A stretch of DNA of 64,000 nt from Pseudomonadota bacterium (GCA_016183985.1 JACPDN010000010.1:663822-727821); one strand, 5' to 3'; shown: positions 9,139 through 18,783, counted from the first letter of the stretch. Notes: generated by a model from the sequence alone, not told the origin. Numbers and translations are program-made.

Positions 9139-9972
9139 ATGAAAGTTGACGACGATTGCGTCGGCCGCAGGAGGCTCAAGAAATTGGTCACTAGAAGCGG
9201 AAGGGTTCTATCACGCTGGGCTCTCGCGGGGTGGCTCGGATTCGTAATCCTGGGTGGGCCTCCAGTGACTGCGCAGGAAAATGGGAGGACGACATTAGCC
9301 CTGCCTGCTCCAGCCGATGTAATGAATCTCGTTGCGGCAGAAGGTGACGTAGGAATCTCCCCTTCGTTCGACCAGTTGGTGTCCAAGGGAATTATCTATA
9401 AATGGACGCAGCCGATCCGATTTTTTTTCGGCATAGCCCAAGATACTAACCCGATCGACACAAACACAATTGTCGAAGAGCAACTGAAACCATTGTTGCT
9501 GACGATAGCGGAACAGACGGGACTAGGGTTAAAGAGAGTCTATTCATTGTCCGAGGCTAATATAGCCTGGTTTTTCGCCAAACACGCGCCTGGAGCAAGA
9601 GCCGCGCCAGAGTACTCGGGCTTGATGGATTGGTTCGGTGGGACTGAACAAGACCGAGTAGCGATCGCTCAAGCATTTGGATCTGAATCTGTCTGCTTCC
9701 GATTTGTAAATGCCGAGGCCGGCCAGATCAACAAGGCGCTAGGTTACATATCGACTTCCGCGCTGCGCGAAGACCAAGAGAAATGTCTGGCAAGAAACCT
9801 GCTCTATTCCTTGGGCCTTCGGGGGCGAGCGGGCGAAGCAAAATCAATCGAGAATGCTGGCACTTCGTCTCGACATCTCACTCTGCTCGATCAAGTGAGC
9901 CTGGATTGGATCTATCGATCCGACATTGAGCCCGGGGCACGCTTCGTTGATGTGACAAAGCCTGAACAGTAG
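9139..9972 (+). CDS. DUF2927-like secreted protein
   Basis: 277 residues with a membrane-targeting N-terminus (WALAGWLGFVILGG, about residues 28-41, after a basic stretch) ending near VTA-QE. The body fits the DUF2927 pattern: a KWTQPIRFFFG-type strand, a segment with ESVCFRF, and a C-terminal Cys in ECLARNLLYSLGLRG where DUF2927 proteins have C-x-x-EE-x-x-Q-x-LGL. The Glu pair and Gln are not conserved here, so it is a divergent member. The gene is markedly less GC-rich than its neighbours (58 of 120 bases G or C at 9481-9600) and uses AT-ending codons, which suggests recent arrival. Function unknown. Confidence 0.6.
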   Translation: MKVDDDCVGRRRLKKLVTRSGRVLSRWALAGWLGFVILGGPPVTAQENGRTTLALPAPADVMNLVAAEGDVGISPSFDQLVSKGIIYKWTQPIRFFFGIAQDTNPIDTNTIVEEQLKPLLLTIAEQTGLGLKRVYSLSEANIAWFFAKHAPGARAAPEYSGLMDWFGGTEQDRVAIAQAFGSESVCFRFVNAEAGQINKALGYISTSALREDQEKCLARNLLYSLGLRGRAGEAKSIENAGTSSRHLTLLDQVSLDWIYRSDIEPGARFVDVTKPEQ

Positions 9973-10182
9973 CTCCCGAATACGCAAAGAAGGCACGATG
10001 GTACTTTCGCCTATAGCCTGATGTAAGGGCGAGTGGCGTCCTCAATGCCGCCATCATGCGCACCTGATGCACCAAGCTCTCTCCGTTTAGGGGGAGGGCT
10101 TGGAATGGCGGACTGGTCTCAGTGATTCAATCCGCTCGGTGGCACTATTGTCAACCTTGCGAGCGCCCCTTATACATCCGCG

Positions 10183-10866
10183 ATGACGCTCCCTTGCATG
10201 CCGGCCGCCGTGATCTTCGACATGGACGGCCTGATCTTCGATACAGAAGCGCTCTATCAGGAGGCGTTTCTGGCGGCGGCGCGCGTGGGTGGTCACGATT
10301 TGCCGAAGGCCGTCATCGAAGGAGCGATCGGCGTACCCTGGGCGCAGAGCCGGGCAATTATTCTGGCGCATACGGGGCCGGACTTTCCCATCGATCCGTA
10401 TTTCGCGCAGATGATCAGCCATTTCGATCTGCTAGCCACGACGGAGCTGCGGCTGAAGCCAGGCGTCGTCGAATTGCTCGACCTGCTTGATACACTCGCG
10501 ATGCCGCGTTGTATCGCGACCTCGTCAGGTCATGCGACTGTGCAGAACCATCTTTCCGTCCATGGCCTGGGTGACCGGTTCCATGCCGTTGTCGGGCATG
10601 GCGATTATGTGACCGGCAAGCCGTCACCCGACCCGTTTCTGCTGGCCGCACAACGTCTCGGCGTGTCGCCCGCTTTGTGCCTGGCGCTGGAGGATTCGCA
10701 TAACGGCGTGCGCGCGGCGTCTGCTGCCGGAATGATGACGGTCATGGTACCCGATCTTCTCAAGCCGACGCCGGAGATCCGTTCCCTCTGCACAAGCGTC
10801 GTCGACGATCTGCATGCCGTGCGGGCGCTTATCGAGGCCGTGTCCGGCGCTGGTATCGTCGAATAG
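10183..10866 (+). CDS. HAD-family phosphatase / beta-phosphoglucomutase-like
   Basis: 227 residues. Motif I IFDMDGLIFDTE (nucleophile and acid Asp in DMD) is at about residues 10-21. Motif II is ATSSGHA, motif III the Lys in TGKPSPDPFLLA, and motif IV LALEDSHNGVRAA. A helical cap (about 22-85) sits between motifs I and II, giving subfamily I as in beta-phosphoglucomutase and phosphoglycolate phosphatase. The substrate cannot be inferred. It sits between the DUF2927-like gene and pstS and shows no Pho box of its own. It could dephosphorylate a small phosphoester, but a link to phosphate starvation is only positional. Confidence 0.88.
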   Translation: MTLPCMPAAVIFDMDGLIFDTEALYQEAFLAAARVGGHDLPKAVIEGAIGVPWAQSRAIILAHTGPDFPIDPYFAQMISHFDLLATTELRLKPGVVELLDLLDTLAMPRCIATSSGHATVQNHLSVHGLGDRFHAVVGHGDYVTGKPSPDPFLLAAQRLGVSPALCLALEDSHNGVRAASAAGMMTVMVPDLLKPTPEIRSLCTSVVDDLHAVRALIEAVSGAGIVE

Positions 10867-11018
10867 AAGGGCGCGCTTCGCCGCCAGGGTCACTCCGCCC
10901 GAACATCAGCAGTTCGATGACATGAAAGAGTCACGGCGGATGCGCAGCCCGTGATTTTTCATTGAGTCACACGCCCCTGCGGCAAAAACCTCAGTAAATC
11001 AGCCAACTTCCGGGGGTG

Positions 11019-11058
11019 GTGTCATTGAACTGTCATAAATCGGAAAACCGGTTGTCAT
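11019..11058 (+). promoter_or_regulatory. Tandem Pho box upstream of pstS
   Basis: Starting at 11019, GTGTCAT-TGAA-CTGTCAT (11019-11036) matches the PhoB site, two 7-bp CTGTCAT-like repeats separated by 4 bp. The same 11-bp register continues: CGGAAAA at 11041-11047 (poor) and TTGTCAT at 11052-11058 (good). Three of four consecutive units therefore match. It lies 54 bases before the pstS start codon, so it would overlap or replace the -35 region, as at PhoB-activated promoters. Confidence 0.85.
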
Positions 11059-11111
11059 GGAAGCGACCTAATAACGGCCCTGCTTGGTTTCACCCAAAAA
11101 AGGTTTCTGCC

Positions 11112-12134
11112 ATGAAGCGTATTTCTCTCGCCCTCGCCGCGACCGGCATCGTCATCCTGACGGCCGGTGCCGCTGAGGCCCGCGACCAGCTGCACATCGT
11201 CGGTTCGTCGACCGTTTATCCGTTCTCGACCGCGGTCGCCGAGGAATTCGGCAAGAGCGGCAAGTTCAAGACGCCGATCGTCGAATCGACCGGCACCGGC
11301 GGCGGCATCAAATTGTTCTGCGCCGGCGTCGGCGAAGACAGCCCCGACATCGCCAATGCCAGCCGCAAGATCAAAGACAGCGAGATCGAGACCTGCAAGG
11401 CTAACGGCGTCACCGCGATCACCGAAGTGACCGTGGGCTATGACGGCATCGTCGTCGCCAATTCGAAGAGCCACAGCCGCTTCGAACTGACCGTGAAGGA
11501 TCTGTGGCTGGCGCTCGCCAAGGAAGTGCCGGTGAACGGCGCCCTGGTTGCCAACCCCTACCAGACCTGGAAGGACGTCAATGCCGCCCTTCCGGCCGAG
11601 AAGATCGAAGTGCTGGGCCCGCCGCCGACCTCCGGCACGCGCGACGCCTTCGTCGAGCTCGTGATGGATAAGGGCTGCAAGGGCGTGCCCGAAATCGACG
11701 CGATCAAGGACGAGAAGGCCAAGAAGGGCGCTTGCGGGTCGATCCGTGAAGACGGTGCCTATATCGACGCCGGCGAGAACGACAACCTGATCGTTCAGAA
11801 GCTGGAAGCCAACCCGAACGCACTCGGCATCTTCGGCTACTCGTTCCTCGAGCAGAACGAAGACAAGCTGCAGGGCAGCGTCATGGACGGCATCGAGCCG
11901 ACCTTCGACAACATCGTCTCGGGCCAGTATGAAGTCTCGCGCCTGCTGTACTTCTATGTGAAGAACCAGCACGAAGGCCAGGTTCCGGGCATCCGCGAAT
12001 ACATCGCCGAATTCACCAGCGACAAGGCCGCTGGCGAAGAAGGCTACCTCGCCGACAAGGGCATGATCCCGCTCCCGGCCGACATGCTGAAGAAGGTGCA
12101 GCAGAGCGCCGTTGCTCTGACACCGATGATGTAA
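11112..12134 (+). CDS. pstS: Phosphate ABC transporter, substrate-binding protein
   Basis: 340 residues from the ATG at 11112; the frame is open further upstream, but the Pho box lies there and the signal peptide begins MKRISLALAATGIVILTAG. Cleavage near AEA-RD puts it in the periplasm. PstS signatures are IVGSSTVYPFSTAVAEEF (phosphate-contacting Ser/Thr), ESTGTGGGIKLFC, ANASRKI and PPPTSGTRDAF. It captures phosphate for the PstCAB permease. The gene is followed by a terminator and then unrelated genes, so the permease must be encoded elsewhere. The Pho box indicates induction under phosphate limitation. Confidence 0.95.
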   Translation: MKRISLALAATGIVILTAGAAEARDQLHIVGSSTVYPFSTAVAEEFGKSGKFKTPIVESTGTGGGIKLFCAGVGEDSPDIANASRKIKDSEIETCKANGVTAITEVTVGYDGIVVANSKSHSRFELTVKDLWLALAKEVPVNGALVANPYQTWKDVNAALPAEKIEVLGPPPTSGTRDAFVELVMDKGCKGVPEIDAIKDEKAKKGACGSIREDGAYIDAGENDNLIVQKLEANPNALGIFGYSFLEQNEDKLQGSVMDGIEPTFDNIVSGQYEVSRLLYFYVKNQHEGQVPGIREYIAEFTSDKAAGEEGYLADKGMIPLPADMLKKVQQSAVALTPMM

Positions 12135-12168
12135 TCACCGTCCTTTCGGACGAAAGCCTCAGACTTGC

Positions 12169-12204
12169 GACCCTCCCGTGCGCGTCACGGGAGGGTCTTT
12201 CTTT
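12169..12204 (+). terminator. Rho-independent terminator after pstS
   Basis: A perfect 12-bp stem (GACCCTCCCGTG at 12169-12180, its complement at 12186-12197) with a 5-base loop runs straight into TCTTTCTTTG. It is 35 bases past the pstS stop and ends pstS as a single-gene transcript. Confidence 0.9.
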
Positions 12205-12212
12205 GTGCGGAG

Positions 12213-12512
12213 TCATTGCGCCGCGAAGGCATCGGCGCCGAAAACGCGCTGCCATTGCAATATGCGGTGACTACGCCGGAGGCCGGTTGGCCAGAACGGG
12301 TCGGCACGTATCAGGGCCTCGACGGCCTCAGGTGAATCCGCGCTCACTAACCACATGCCGCCAGCCGGTGCATCATTGCCACCGCGCAGCGGCCCAGCCG
12401 CGATGACATGGGCCTGGTTGCGCGCCAGAAAGGCGAGATGGTCCTGTATGAACTGGCGGCGGATGGCATCGGCTCCGGCCGGATTGTCTTCAAAGAGCAC
12501 AGCGTAAAGCAT
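12213..12512 (-). CDS. YciI-like (YCII-related) protein
   Basis: 99 residues from the ATG at 12512 (MLYAVLFEDNP). The frame continues upstream, but that part overlaps the LysR gene on the other strand and is not protein-like. The fold is the dimeric alpha-beta barrel of the YCII family: a conserved His in FIQDHLAFL, the GPLRGG turn, SADSPEAVEALIRADPF and a terminal W-x-R-x strand. Members are small enzymes or ligand binders of mostly unknown role. It is divergently paired with the LysR regulator (92 bases apart), so the regulator may control it. Confidence 0.85.
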   Translation of the reverse strand: MLYAVLFEDNPAGADAIRRQFIQDHLAFLARNQAHVIAAGPLRGGNDAPAGGMWLVSADSPEAVEALIRADPFWPTGLRRSHRILQWQRVFGADAFAAQ

Positions 12513-12604
12513 GCTAGGTTCCTTCGGCTGATGTGACAGCTGGGACGCTAGCGCGCGCAGAAACGCACTGGTAGATCGCTGGATCGCTATGCCATGCTGC
12601 AGAA

Positions 12605-13465
12605 ATGCAGGGCTTGGATTGGAACGATCTTCGCTATCTTCTGGCGCTTGCGCGGGCGGGCTCCTTCGCCGGTGCGGCACGGGCGCTGCATCTTGACGCG
12701 ACGACGGCGGCACGGCGGCTGCGCGCGCTCGAGCAGGCATTGTCGGTGCGGCTGTTCGAACGTGCTGGTGACGGCAAGCTGATGCCCACCGACGCGGGCG
12801 CCATTGCGATCGCGCGCGCCGAGACAATCGAAGCGGAGATAGGCGGCCTCAGGGCTGCCGTCGAAGGTGCCGACCTGCCGGTCGAGGGTGTGGTTAGGCT
12901 GACGACTGTGCCGATCTTGGCCAATAGGATTCTTGTGCCGTCGCTGCCATCCTTTTTCGCCGCACATCCCGGCCTTCGCGTCGACCTCATCGCCGATGCG
13001 CGCGGCTATGACCTAGTGCGCCGCGAGGCCGACATCGCCTTACGGTTTGCGCGTCCCGATCCGTCGCTCGGTCGACACATCTTGGCGCGCCGCCTCGCCA
13101 CGCTGGCATACGCCCCTTACGCGGCGGCAGGTATACGGGGTCATGGTACTGCGCAGCTATGGCTCGGCTATGAGGATAGCCTCGATCAATTGCCGCAGGC
13201 GATCTGGCTGCGGCGCGCCAAGGGCAGGCAGGCGGCACTTGCCCTCAACGACGCCGAAGGCCTCATCCATGCTGCGGCGAACGGCCTGGGGCGGACGCTG
13301 CTGCCGCGCCTAATCGGCGATGCCGAGCCGCGGCTGAAGCGATTGCGGGACGAGGGCCTGCCGCCCTTGCCAGAACGCGAGGTATGGCTTCTCACACACC
13401 GGGATCTCAGGCCGTTGCCGCGGATCGCCGCCGTGGTCGACTGGCTGGCGGGGCTCTTCGCTTAG
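12605..13465 (+). CDS. LysR-family transcriptional regulator
   Basis: 286 residues. The N-terminal winged helix (about 5-65) has the typical [32 protein letters not shown] helix-turn-helix. A periplasmic-binding-protein-like effector domain spans about 90-286 ([39 protein letters not shown]). The effector is unknown. LysR proteins usually act on the adjacent divergent gene, here the YciI-like gene. Its stop overlaps that of the convergent DUF305 gene by 4 bases. Confidence 0.93.
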   Translation: MQGLDWNDLRYLLALARAGSFAGAARALHLDATTAARRLRALEQALSVRLFERAGDGKLMPTDAGAIAIARAETIEAEIGGLRAAVEGADLPVEGVVRLTTVPILANRILVPSLPSFFAAHPGLRVDLIADARGYDLVRREADIALRFARPDPSLGRHILARRLATLAYAPYAAAGIRGHGTAQLWLGYEDSLDQLPQAIWLRRAKGRQAALALNDAEGLIHAAANGLGRTLLPRLIGDAEPRLKRLRDEGLPPLPEREVWLLTHRDLRPLPRIAAVVDWLAGLFA

Positions 13466-13788
13466 GGCGCCGTGAGGCCCTTCTGCTGTGCCCAGGCGCG
13501 CATTTCGGCGATCTCGCGCTCCTGGGCGGCGATGATTTCTTCCGCCAGATGATGGGTGAAGGGATCATTGCCGAATTGCAGCACGACGCGGGCCATGTCG
13601 ATGGCGCCCTGGTGGTGCGGGATCATGCCCAGCACAAAGGCGGCATCCGGGTCGGGGTTCGCCATGCCTTCCATCATCGGGCCATGCATTTTGGCCATCG
13701 TCGCTGCATAGGCGTCGGCGGCATTGTCCGGCATGGCCGAGACCAGCGCGATGTCGAGCCAGAACCAGGCATTGGTGAGCGTTGCCAC
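13462..13788 (-). CDS. DUF305 domain protein
   Basis: 108 residues from a GTG at 13788. The DUF305 pattern is clear: MHGPMMEGM, then [18 protein letters not shown], ending [17 protein letters not shown]. The His and Met residues are typical of metal-binding, usually exported, four-helix proteins implicated in copper handling. Most family members have a signal peptide, but none is convincing here. The frame lies directly downstream of the xerC stop in the same reading frame, 36 bases apart, so it may be expressed with xerC. A start at the inner ATG (MPDNAADAY) is possible but would shorten it to the core domain. Confidence 0.75.
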   Translation of the reverse strand: MATLTNAWFWLDIALVSAMPDNAADAYAATMAKMHGPMMEGMANPDPDAAFVLGMIPHHQGAIDMARVVLQFGNDPFTHHLAEEIIAAQEREIAEMRAWAQQKGLTAP

Positions 13789-13824
13789 GATCGGCCGCGG
13801 CGCGACGCCGACCGGGGCGCGGGC

Positions 13825-14811
13825 CTACTTCACTCTGGGATGGGCGGATTGATAGACGCTGAGAAGCTGTGCGGCGTCAATCTCGGTGTAGCGCTGCGTG
13901 GTCGATAGGGAGGCGTGTCCCAGCAATTCCTGGATGGCGCGCAAATCGCCGCCACCGGCCAGAAGATGCGTCGCAAAGGAATGGCGCAAGGCGTGGGGCG
14001 TCGCGGTCTCAGGCAAATTCAGCAACAAGCGGAGTTTCTGCAGGCTCCGCTGGATGAGGCGCGGATTGAGCTTGCCCCCTTTGGCGCCGACGAAAAGCGG
14101 ACCGTTCTTGGCGAGCGGCCAGGGGCAGGTGGCAAGGTAATCCTCGATCGCTTCCGCGACGACAGGAAGGACGGGAACGAGGCGCGTCTTGCCGCCCTTG
14201 CCGAGAATGCGCAAGCTGGCCCCCGCCTTCGGCGCGTCGGCGCGGGTGAGGCTCAGCGCCTCGGAGATGCGCAGGCCGCAGCCATAGAGCAGCATGAAGA
14301 CCGCGAGGTCGCGGGCAGCGAGCCAGGGTTCGCTGGCGGCTTCGCCGACATTCTCGAACAGGGCTTCGGCTTCCGACGTGTTGAGGGGCTTCGGCACGGC
14401 ATGCGGCAGGCGCGGCCCGCGCTGGGTGGCGAGCACACCGATCTCGATCCTGCCATCGCGTACCAGGCGGCGGGCAAGCGATTTGATGGCAGAAAGGGCG
14501 CGGGCGTTGCTGGCGGCGACCAGGCCCCGGTCCTTGCGCTGGGCGAGCCAAGCGCGGATATCGGCGCGGCTAAGCGCCCCGAGGCGCGCGACCCCCGGCG
14601 CATCGCCGTCATAGAAGCTCAAGAAGCGCAGGAAGTCGCCGACATCGCGCTGATAGGCCTCGACCGTGAGGGCGGCGGCGCGGCGTTCCTGCGCGAGATA
14701 AGAGAGCCAGTCCTTGAGGGCCGCCACGAGATCGGCCTTGGCGAAAAGCAGCGGGTTGGCGTCAACCTTGACCGCCGCCCGTTCGGTCACGGCTTTGGCA
14801 GGTCCAGCCAT
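13825..14811 (-). CDS. xerC: Tyrosine recombinase XerC
   Basis: 328 residues from the ATG at 14811 (MAGPAKAVTERA). The N-terminal SAM-like DNA-binding domain (about 25-115) is followed by the catalytic domain. Its residues are Arg in CGLRISEAL, Lys in GKGGKTR, His-x-x-Arg in HALRHSFATHLL, His in LLGHASLSTTQRYT, and the nucleophile Tyr in QRYTEID. With XerD it resolves chromosome dimers at dif. It overlaps the DUF484 gene by 25 bases; a DUF484-xerC pair is common in proteobacteria. A housekeeping XerC is favoured over a phage integrase by this context. Confidence 0.93.
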   Translation of the reverse strand: MAGPAKAVTERAAVKVDANPLLFAKADLVAALKDWLSYLAQERRAAALTVEAYQRDVGDFLRFLSFYDGDAPGVARLGALSRADIRAWLAQRKDRGLVAASNARALSAIKSLARRLVRDGRIEIGVLATQRGPRLPHAVPKPLNTSEAEALFENVGEAASEPWLAARDLAVFMLLYGCGLRISEALSLTRADAPKAGASLRILGKGGKTRLVPVLPVVAEAIEDYLATCPWPLAKNGPLFVGAKGGKLNPRLIQRSLQKLRLLLNLPETATPHALRHSFATHLLAGGGDLRAIQELLGHASLSTTQRYTEIDAAQLLSVYQSAHPRVK

Positions 14812-15509
14812 GAGCGGATGCCGAATTCGATGATGCGCCCCAGGAAATTCATCAATTCGGTGCCTTGGCCGGCATGGAAATAGCCGGGATGACGCGTGCC
14901 GAAGGCGATGAGCCCGGCCGGCGCCACCTTGCTGATGGCGAGCCGCAGCACCGCGTCGGAGCGCACCAGATCGGCGGCACCGCCATAGATTTCCGGATCG
15001 CCCTCGACCTCGTCGCGCAGCCAAACCTTGCGGTTCTTGCCGATGAGGCGGTCGACGGCGCCGCGATCGAGGAATTGGATACCGTCATGCTTGGGCCGGC
15101 GCGAGGTGACGTCGGTGAGCTCGAGGCAGAGACAGACGACGTCGACTTCCAGCAGGAAGGCCAAATCGCCGGTCACGATCTCGATGAACTGCTCGAAGCT
15201 TTCGGCTTCGAGCAGGGCGATGACGGCGTTGTGGATGCGTTCGGTGGTGTTGAGATTGTCGCGGCTGTTGGCGATGATCTCGTCCTGATCGGCGCGCAGC
15301 TTGGCGACGTCGGACTTCAGCCGCTCCATCATGAACTGCTGCAGGTCGACGACACCGTCGCCCTTGTGGCGCTTGGGGCTAACCTGGCTGTCCAGCAATT
15401 CCGGGTGGCGCGAGAGGAAATCCGGGTTGCGCTTCAGGTAAGCGGCAACCTGCGCGGCGGTCACGCCGGCATTGGGTTTCGCCTTGACCTCTTCCACCGG
15501 ATCCGACAT
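14787..15509 (-). CDS. DUF484 family protein
   Basis: 240 residues. The start of the family is visible (VAAYLKRNPDFLSRHPELLDSQVSPKRHKG), followed by a coiled-coil segment (about 58-85) and a GAF-like domain (about 95-235) with SDAVLRLAISKVAPAGLIAFGTRHPGYFHAGQGTELMNFLG. DUF484 proteins resemble E. coli YigA, are cytosolic, and have no proven function. Translation is probably coupled to xerC, whose start lies inside this gene. Confidence 0.9.
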   Translation of the reverse strand: MSDPVEEVKAKPNAGVTAAQVAAYLKRNPDFLSRHPELLDSQVSPKRHKGDGVVDLQQFMMERLKSDVAKLRADQDEIIANSRDNLNTTERIHNAVIALLEAESFEQFIEIVTGDLAFLLEVDVVCLCLELTDVTSRRPKHDGIQFLDRGAVDRLIGKNRKVWLRDEVEGDPEIYGGAADLVRSDAVLRLAISKVAPAGLIAFGTRHPGYFHAGQGTELMNFLGRIIEFGIRSWLDLPKP

Positions 15510-15542
15510 CCGCGCCCTTTTACTCTGATGCTCTGTTGGCGG

Positions 15543-16199
15543 TTACAGAACCGACTGACCCGTCTTGGCCCAATCCGCGAGGAAGGCAGCCAAGCCCTTA
15601 TCGGTCAGCGGGTGGTTGAACATCTGCTTCAGCACGGCGGGCGGCAGCGTCGCCACATCGGCGCCCATCTTGGCGGCCGAGACGACATGCACCGGATGAC
15701 GGACGGAGGCGACCAGCACCTCGGTCTTCAGATTCGGATAAGCGGAATAGATCGCGATGATGTCGGCGATCAGCTCCATGCCGTCCTGCCCGATATCGTC
15801 GAGGCGGCCGACGAAGGGTGAAATGAAGGTGGCACCGGCCTTGGCGGCGAGCAGCGCCTGGGCGGCCGAGAAGCAAAGCGTTACGTTGACCTGGATGCCT
15901 TCGCCGGAGAGAACCTTGCAGGTCTTCAGGCCGTCCATGGTGAGCGGCACCTTCACGCAGACATTCTTGGCCAGGCCGGCCAGCTTATGACCTTCGGCCA
16001 GCATGGTCTTGTGATCGGTCGCCGTCACTTCGGCGCTGACCGGACCGTCGACGATGGCGCAGATTTCCTTGATCACGTCGAGGAAGGGGCGGCCCGATTT
16101 GGCGATCAGGGACGGGTTCGTTGTTACACCATCAAGCAAGCCCGTGGCGGCAAGTTCCTGGATTTCCTTGACGTCTGCGGTATCGACGAAAAACTTCAT
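15543..16199 (-). CDS. fsa: Fructose-6-phosphate aldolase / small transaldolase
   Basis: 218 residues, the length of the TalC/FSA subfamily. The Schiff-base Lys is in VCVKVPLT, with conserved [37 protein letters not shown] and [13 protein letters not shown]. Members carry out transaldolase or fructose-6-phosphate aldolase chemistry in the non-oxidative pentose phosphate pathway. In many alphaproteobacteria this gene sits beside priA as here; the two are divergent with about 140 bases between the starts. Confidence 0.92.
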   Translation of the reverse strand: MKFFVDTADVKEIQELAATGLLDGVTTNPSLIAKSGRPFLDVIKEICAIVDGPVSAEVTATDHKTMLAEGHKLAGLAKNVCVKVPLTMDGLKTCKVLSGEGIQVNVTLCFSAAQALLAAKAGATFISPFVGRLDDIGQDGMELIADIIAIYSAYPNLKTEVLVASVRHPVHVVSAAKMGADVATLPPAVLKQMFNHPLTDKGLAAFLADWAKTGQSVL

Positions 16200-16340
16200 G
16201 GTCTCGTTCCTGAAAGCTAAGGTGCCTTTATCGGCGATGCGCCACGCACTAGGCTATAAAAGTGACAGACGCAAGTGCAACGTCACCGCCGCCCCGAATC
16301 AGATCAATCACGCGCCAGAGTCTATCCCCCACACACCGCC

Positions 16341-18545
16341 ATGCCAACCGAAACCGACCACGCCAAGGGTGAAGAAACGGGTGCCGTGACGCAAGCGTCA
16401 GGTGCGGTCGGCGTGCTGCTGCCTTTGGCCTTGTTTCAGGCCTATGACTACCTGGTGCCGGATGGCATGGTGCTGGCCCGTGGCGATTTCGTGACGGTGC
16501 CGCTCGGCCGGCGATCGGTCACCGGTGTTGTCTGGGGCGAGGGTGCCGGCGATGTGGCGCCGGAGAAATTGAAAGAGGTCACGGCGCTGCTCGATGTGCC
16601 CGCCTTGCCGGCGATCAGCTGCGACTTCATCGATTGGGTGGCGCAGTATACCATGGCGCCGGTCGGTGCCGTGCTGCGCATGGCGATGAGTGTGCCCGAT
16701 GCGCTAGAGCCGGAGCGCAATCTCAAGGCTTGGCAGATCGGCGATCTTGCCGGCGCCAAGCTGACGGCGGCGCGGCAGCGCGTGATCGATGTCTTGCAAT
16801 CGTCGCCGCCTTTGCCGCCCACGGAGCTTGCGCGACTTGCCGCAGTGAGTGCAGGTGTGGTGGGTGAGATGGGAAAGGCCGGCCTCCTCACCGCCGTGCC
16901 GCTCGCGCTGAAGCGGCCCTTCGGCGCGCCGGATGCCGATGCGGCCGGGCCCAATCTTTCCGCGGCACAAGCCAAGGCGGCCGGCGAGCTGAGTACGCTC
17001 ATGCCAGGGGTCACGCTGATCGATGGCGTTACCGGCTCCGGCAAGACGGAGGTCTATTTCGAGGCCATTGCTGCAACGTTGCGCGCGGGCCGCCAAGCCT
17101 TGGTGATGGTGCCGGAAATCGCATTGACGCCGCAATGGCTGAAGCGTTTTGAGGCGCGCTTCGGTGCCTTGCCGGCGCAATGGCATTCCGAACTCACAGG
17201 CCTCGAGCGGCGCCTCACCTGGCGCAGCGTGCTCGATGGCGCGGCGAAGGTGGTGGTTGGTGCACGCTCGGCGCTGTTCCTGCCCTATCGCCATCTCGGC
17301 CTCATCATCGTCGATGAAGAGCATGAGAGCGCTTTCAAGCAGGAAGACGGCGTCATCTACCAGGCGCGCGACATGGCGGTGGTGCGCGGTCATCTCGCCA
17401 AGATCCCGGTGGTGCTTGCCTCAGCGACACCGTCGCTGGAAACGATCGTCAATGTCGAGACCGGTCGCTATCGCGCGGCGCATCTCCCCGACCGTCACGG
17501 CGGCGCGACATTGCCGGCGATCGATACGATCGATCTGCGTGTCGACAAGCCGGCACGCCAATCCTGGATTGCGCCCAGCCTCAAAGCCGAGATCGAGCAG
17601 ACCCTGGCCGATGGCAATCAGGCGCTGCTCTTCCTCAACCGGCGCGGCTATGCGCCGCTCACCTTGTGCCGCACGTGCGGCCATAGATTGCAATGCCCAC
17701 GCTGCACCGCCTGGCTGGTCGAGCATCGCTTTCATCAGAAGCTGATGTGCCATCATTGCGGCTTCGATTCGCCGATGCCACCCTCCTGTCCCGCCTGCCA
17801 ATCGGAAGGAAGCTTTGCCGCCTGCGGTCCGGGTGTTGAAAGGCTGGCGGAGGAAGCGGCGGCACTTTTCCCAGATGCGCGGCGATTGGTGCTGACCAGC
17901 GATACGGTGACGGGACCGGCGAAAGCGGAAAGCCTGATGCGCATGGTGGCCGAGCGCGAGGTTGATCTGGTGATCGGCACCCAGATCATCGCCAAGGGGC
18001 ATAACTTCCCGCATCTCACGCTGGTCGGCGTGGTCGATGCCGATCTCGGGCTCCATGGCGGCGATCTGCGCGCGGCCGAGCGCACCTATCAGCTGATGAG
18101 CCAGGTGGCGGGGCGCGCCGGTCGCGGTGAGAAGCCGGGGCGCGTTTACCTGCAGACCTATGACCCAGACCGTGCCGTAATGGAGGCGCTAAAATCCGGC
18201 GACCGCGATTCCTTTCTTGCGGCGGAAGCCGATGACCGGCGCCAGTCCGGCATGCCGCCATTCGGTCGTCTTGCAGCTCTCATTCTTTCAAGCCGCGATC
18301 AGGCGGCGGTCAACGCCAAGGCGCAGGAGCTGGCGCGCAATGCCCCGCACCGCGACGGCGTGACGGTGCTAGGTCCGGCGCCTGCACCCCTCGCTCTGCT
18401 GCGCGGCCGCCACCGCCTGCGCTTCCTATTGAAGACACGCCGAGACATCGCCCCCCAGGGCATTCTGAAGACCTGGCTCCGTGGCCAGAAATTTCCCGGC
18501 GATCTGCGGCTGCAGATCGATATCGACCCCTACAGCTTCATGTGA
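16341..18545 (+). CDS. priA: Primosomal replication protein N' (PriA helicase)
   Basis: 734 residues from the ATG at 16341 ([10 protein letters not shown]); an in-frame upstream start at 16275 looks like non-coding extension. The N-terminal DNA-binding domain is followed by helicase motifs: Walker [17 protein letters not shown], Walker [10 protein letters not shown], motif [13 protein letters not shown]. The zinc-binding block ([13 protein letters not shown], then MCHHCGF and CPAC) and late motifs [10 protein letters not shown] and QVAGRAGRG follow. It restarts stalled replication forks by loading DnaB. Confidence 0.96.
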   Translation: MPTETDHAKGEETGAVTQASGAVGVLLPLALFQAYDYLVPDGMVLARGDFVTVPLGRRSVTGVVWGEGAGDVAPEKLKEVTALLDVPALPAISCDFIDWVAQYTMAPVGAVLRMAMSVPDALEPERNLKAWQIGDLAGAKLTAARQRVIDVLQSSPPLPPTELARLAAVSAGVVGEMGKAGLLTAVPLALKRPFGAPDADAAGPNLSAAQAKAAGELSTLMPGVTLIDGVTGSGKTEVYFEAIAATLRAGRQALVMVPEIALTPQWLKRFEARFGALPAQWHSELTGLERRLTWRSVLDGAAKVVVGARSALFLPYRHLGLIIVDEEHESAFKQEDGVIYQARDMAVVRGHLAKIPVVLASATPSLETIVNVETGRYRAAHLPDRHGGATLPAIDTIDLRVDKPARQSWIAPSLKAEIEQTLADGNQALLFLNRRGYAPLTLCRTCGHRLQCPRCTAWLVEHRFHQKLMCHHCGFDSPMPPSCPACQSEGSFAACGPGVERLAEEAAALFPDARRLVLTSDTVTGPAKAESLMRMVAEREVDLVIGTQIIAKGHNFPHLTLVGVVDADLGLHGGDLRAAERTYQLMSQVAGRAGRGEKPGRVYLQTYDPDRAVMEALKSGDRDSFLAAEADDRRQSGMPPFGRLAALILSSRDQAAVNAKAQELARNAPHRDGVTVLGPAPAPLALLRGRHRLRFLLKTRRDIAPQGILKTWLRGQKFPGDLRLQIDIDPYSFM

Positions 18546-18623
18546 CGCATTCGCCAGATTTAGACATGGCATGAAATCCCCTAGAGGATTCGCTCAGCAG
18601 CGATTGCGGAGTCTCGTCGAAGC

Positions 18624-18662
18624 CCCCTCACCCCTCTGAGGAGAGGGGTTGGGGTGAGGGGC
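18624..18662. repeat. Palindromic repeat with a second copy at 40.1 kb
   Basis: CCCCTCACCCC (18624-18634) and its exact complement (18651-18661) form an 11-bp stem with a 16-base loop. The right arm with part of the loop (18640-18662) is an exact 23-base inverted copy of 40104-40126. It lies 80 bases after the priA stop and may help end that transcript, but no T-run follows. Dispersed C-rich palindromes of this type are common in proteobacteria. Confidence 0.7.
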
Positions 18663-18783
18663 AGGACTCGCTTGCCGCATCATGGGGAACTGGTGCCTCA
18701 CGCCTTTGTTAAGGTGTGGGGCGTTACCGGCTGTCCGATGCCGTGCTAATCTCAGCTCATATGGTCGAAAGGGGAGGCCCGTC

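Noticed and set aside
12513..12827. An N-terminal extension of the YciI-like protein
   Set aside because: It overlaps the LysR gene on the other strand and the family begins at MLYAVLFED.
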